Shown here: one piece after another, positions 58,912 through 60,933 of the stretch
How positions within the stretch are numbered: position 1 is the first letter of the stretch
Layout: each line of letters opens with the position of its first letter
IMG/VR virus record: IMGVR_UViG_3300032156_000007
Location: 1 to 60,933 of that record
Direction: 5' to 3' (one strand)
From: a virus
DNA length: 60,933 nt
Notes under the pieces: generated by a model
Databases searched by the model: none
What the model was told of the DNA's origin: nothing
The model's input: the letters and a program-made list of their open reading frames with translations, nothing else
Program-made: the position numbers and the translations under genes

Positions 58912-59703
58912 TTACGGCGCAGTCCTGCCGCCAGCGTACTGCACACCCATGAACGGGTCCGCGGCGGTCGGGAGTTGGAAGACACGACCAACGTACGGAG
59001 TGCCGAGCGCGCCGTCGTTGGACACAAAGCCCTGGAGGAGGTTCGCAGAGTCACCCGCGTACAGAGGCTGATTCACGGCGTAGGTCCGCGAGGCATCGTA
59101 CTGGGTGGTGAAGATCAGCGACCAGTCGTTGATGACCGTGATCTTGTTGTCCTGGATGGAGACGTCGTCGGTGAAGTTCCAGAAGTTGCGCCCCTCGAAC
59201 TTCATCTCGCTCTGGGTCACCTCGTACTGGTAGGTGACGCCGACGTACGCGCCCGCCGGGATGGTGGAGCCGGCCGTCCGCTGGACCTGGCCGTTGATGT
59301 AGGTGACGGTGTAGTCGTTGAGCGCGCCTTCGATGTAGGCCGCGCCCGTGCTCAGGTTGAACACGCGCACGCCGCCGACACCGCCCGCCGCCGACCAGAG
59401 GTTGGCGTGGGCCAGGTTGGTCGGCAGGACACCGACCAGCTGGATCTGCTCTCCGACGACCGCCGCCCACAGCGTGCTCGTCTTGTTGTACTTCGCGAAC
59501 CCGAACGGGTTCGTCGCGCCGCCGTTTCCACAGATCTCGATCTCTTGGGCTGCGTTCAACTGAACGAGCATCCCAGCTCGAAATGTGGTCCCGATGGCAG
59601 CGACGTACGTGCCCAGGTTGCGAGTGTAGACCGAACGCATCAGGTCGATACCCATCGCGCGGGTACTGACTCTGAATGCGTCCATCCGAGGTGAAAATAC
59701 CAT
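58912..59703 (-). CDS. capsid-associated, decoration-like protein
   Basis: This 263-residue, beta-rich protein lies immediately upstream of the major capsid gene. It contains MRSVYTRNLGTYVAAIGTTF, strands such as NDYTVTYINGQVQRTAG, and an end VGRVFQLPTAADPFMGVQYA. The position and fold suggest a head decoration or stabilising protein. I do not recognise a named family. Confidence 0.75.
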   Translation of the reverse strand: MVFSPRMDAFRVSTRAMGIDLMRSVYTRNLGTYVAAIGTTFRAGMLVQLNAAQEIEICGNGGATNPFGFAKYNKTSTLWAAVVGEQIQLVGVLPTNLAHANLWSAAGGVGGVRVFNLSTGAAYIEGALNDYTVTYINGQVQRTAGSTIPAGAYVGVTYQYEVTQSEMKFEGRNFWNFTDDVSIQDNKITVINDWSLIFTTQYDASRTYAVNQPLYAGDSANLLQGFVSNDGALGTPYVGRVFQLPTAADPFMGVQYAGGRTAP

Positions 59704-59740
59704 TTTCTAACCCTCTTTCTCGCTCTGTTGCCTCACTGCG

Positions 59741-60933
59741 CTACCCACGGCCCAATCTCTCCAGCCTACGACCCAGGAGAGTGCCGCCGCCGAGGGCTCC
59801 GCGCAGATCAGCTGTTTTTGAAATTTCAGGACCGGTTGCAGGGGTCCCATGCGTGACTTCGAAATTCCCCTCCACTGCCGCCCGCCTCTTCGAAACGGAG
59901 CGGTTGCGGAAAGAAGACGTTTTGGAGCCCGCGAGGCCGGCCGAAACCGAAACCGGCGCGAGCTTGGCGAGATCGGACTCGGCATCCGCCAGATACCGAT
60001 CATCCTTCTGCATGAGGTCGGCCGCCTTCGTGAGCAGGGCGTCGAGGAACGCCTTGTGGCCCTCGACAGCGATCAGCTCCGTCAGCTCCACCGCGGCGGC
60101 GACGTCCATGCCCGTGTAGCGCTGGCCGTCCGAGAACTCGATGCTGCCGCTGTTGTCCGCGAGGACGTCGACCGCGGCGGCCTTGAACGGGTGCTCCTCG
60201 TGGTTGAGCAGCATCCGAGTCGCGGCGAGGCGCATCGCCCGGGTGAACCGGCGGATGAACGCCTCCTTCTCCGCGGCGACCTTCTTCGCCATCCGCGTGG
60301 CGTACAGCTTCTGGAAGTGCGTCTGCGCGTTGCGGATCACGTTGTCCCCGCCGTCGATGACGCGACCCTCCGGAGTACCGTGCTGCTCCGTCGCGTTGGT
60401 CTCGGCGTCGTCGCCCGTGTTGAAGGTGGGCTTGGACGGCTTGTGGTCCTTCGTGACGTTCTCCGCCTGGTCCAGGATGTCCCCGCCCTGCCGGCGCTTC
60501 ATCTTGATGAGCGCAGCGCGGGCGAGCGCCTTGCGGCGACCCGCCAGAACATCCGGCTGCTCGATGGAGGGCTTCTCGCGCGTGACGACCTCGGGATCCT
60601 TGGTCAGAGAGTCCAGCTCACCCTCGGGCTTCTCGCGGTTCACGTTCTCCGCGCCGTCGGTGATGCCCTTGGTCTTCGGCTCGACGGTCTCGACGCTGTT
60701 CAGCTCGACGCCGTCATCGATGCCGGCCGAACGGATGATCTTCGCGTTGCAGAACTTCGCGGCCTTCATGAACCCCTCGTACACGATCTTGCCGTAGACG
60801 CGGTTCGCGAGGCGGCGCAGCTCTTCCGCGTTGCCCCGGATCGCTTCCGACGGGACGGCGTGGAAGATCGGACCGAAGTCGATGTGGCTGGCGACGATGG
60901 TGCCGGACGGCGTCGTGTGGACGCGCACCTTCT
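59741..60933 (-). CDS. capsid-region protein, partial (5' end off the right edge)
   Basis: The frame is open to the right edge; a GTG at 60928 is probably internal because the codons before it are also open. At least 395 residues are visible. The sequence is charged, with long helices and few aromatics (RRLANRVYGKIVYEGFMKAA, KEAFIRRFTRAMRLAATRML), and ends in an Arg/Gly-rich tail. Its place upstream of the capsid genes suggests a scaffold, a protease-scaffold or a minor head protein. No catalytic triad is obvious in the part seen. Confidence 0.75.
   Translation of the reverse strand, partial: KVRVHTTPSGTIVASHIDFGPIFHAVPSEAIRGNAEELRRLANRVYGKIVYEGFMKAAKFCNAKIIRSAGIDDGVELNSVETVEPKTKGITDGAENVNREKPEGELDSLTKDPEVVTREKPSIEQPDVLAGRRKALARAALIKMKRRQGGDILDQAENVTKDHKPSKPTFNTGDDAETNATEQHGTPEGRVIDGGDNVIRNAQTHFQKLYATRMAKKVAAEKEAFIRRFTRAMRLAATRMLLNHEEHPFKAAAVDVLADNSGSIEFSDGQRYTGMDVAAAVELTELIAVEGHKAFLDALLTKAADLMQKDDRYLADAESDLAKLAPVSVSAGLAGSKTSSFRNRSVSKRRAAVEGNFEVTHGTPATGPEISKTADLRGALGGGTLLGRRLERLGRG

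Noticed and set aside
1-60933. CRISPR arrays and tRNA genes
   Set aside because: No regularly spaced repeats were seen, and the intergenic gaps are too short or lack cloverleaf sequence.

Overview
The window is part of a large tailed-phage (myovirus) genome. It has a contractile-tail sheath, tail tube, tape-measure and baseplate genes, an HK97-type capsid region, and a replication block with family A DNA polymerase, DnaB-like helicase, DnaC-like loader, DnaG-like primase and a clamp-like protein. Every convincing gene is on the minus strand except one tnpB on the plus strand, so transcription runs from high to low coordinates. The sequence is GC-rich. Starts are often GTG or TTG, and neighbours are usually coupled through ATGA, GTGA or TTGA overlaps or TAG-C-ATG junctions. 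A Cys-rich, Asp/Ser-repeat lipoprotein of the kind common in Myxococcota and related former Deltaproteobacteria hints at such a host. This is inference only.

Layout in order of transcription. 60.9-57.7 kb: capsid region (a partial gene running off the right edge, a decoration-like protein, major capsid protein), ending in a strong hairpin. 57.5-56.7 kb: a protein with an IscB-type RRXRR (PLMP-like) N-terminal domain. 56.6-54.5 kb: small structural genes plus a probable lysis cassette (holin-like, spanin-like and an exported coiled-coil protein). 54.6-50.0 kb: neck/connector-like genes. 49.9-46.3 kb: sheath and two tandem tail-tube paralogues. 46.2-45.0 kb: tail-assembly chaperone pair joined by a programmed -1 frameshift. 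45.0-37.5 kb: three tandem paralogous tape-measure proteins, the last carrying a cell-wall hydrolase domain. 37.5-20.5 kb: baseplate hub, spike, gp25-like and J-like proteins, large structural proteins and a 1579-residue beta-helix fibre or spike.

20.4-17.9 kb is an accessory strip (wHTH/RHH regulator, lipoprotein, zinc-finger protein). It is followed by a TnpB element in opposite orientation. 16.6-0 kb is the replication/expression operon: 5' nuclease fused to family-4 uracil-DNA glycosylase, stand-alone TSCPD protein, SNF2 helicase, Nudix protein, helicase loader, helicase, primase, sigma-like factor, clamp-like protein, DNA polymerase without its own 5' nuclease domain, a zinc-finger protein and a lysozyme-like gene cut by the left edge.

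Two promoter classes are visible. TTGACA/TATA-type promoters, as read by a host housekeeping sigma factor, precede the primase-sigma operon, the lipoprotein, the regulator and tnpB. A different motif (TTTAAAAAATC, 14 bases, then GTATACT or GTACTCT) occurs twice with identical spacing, upstream of the sheath operon and upstream of the lysis/structural block. It is the best candidate for a late promoter read by the phage's own sigma-like protein.
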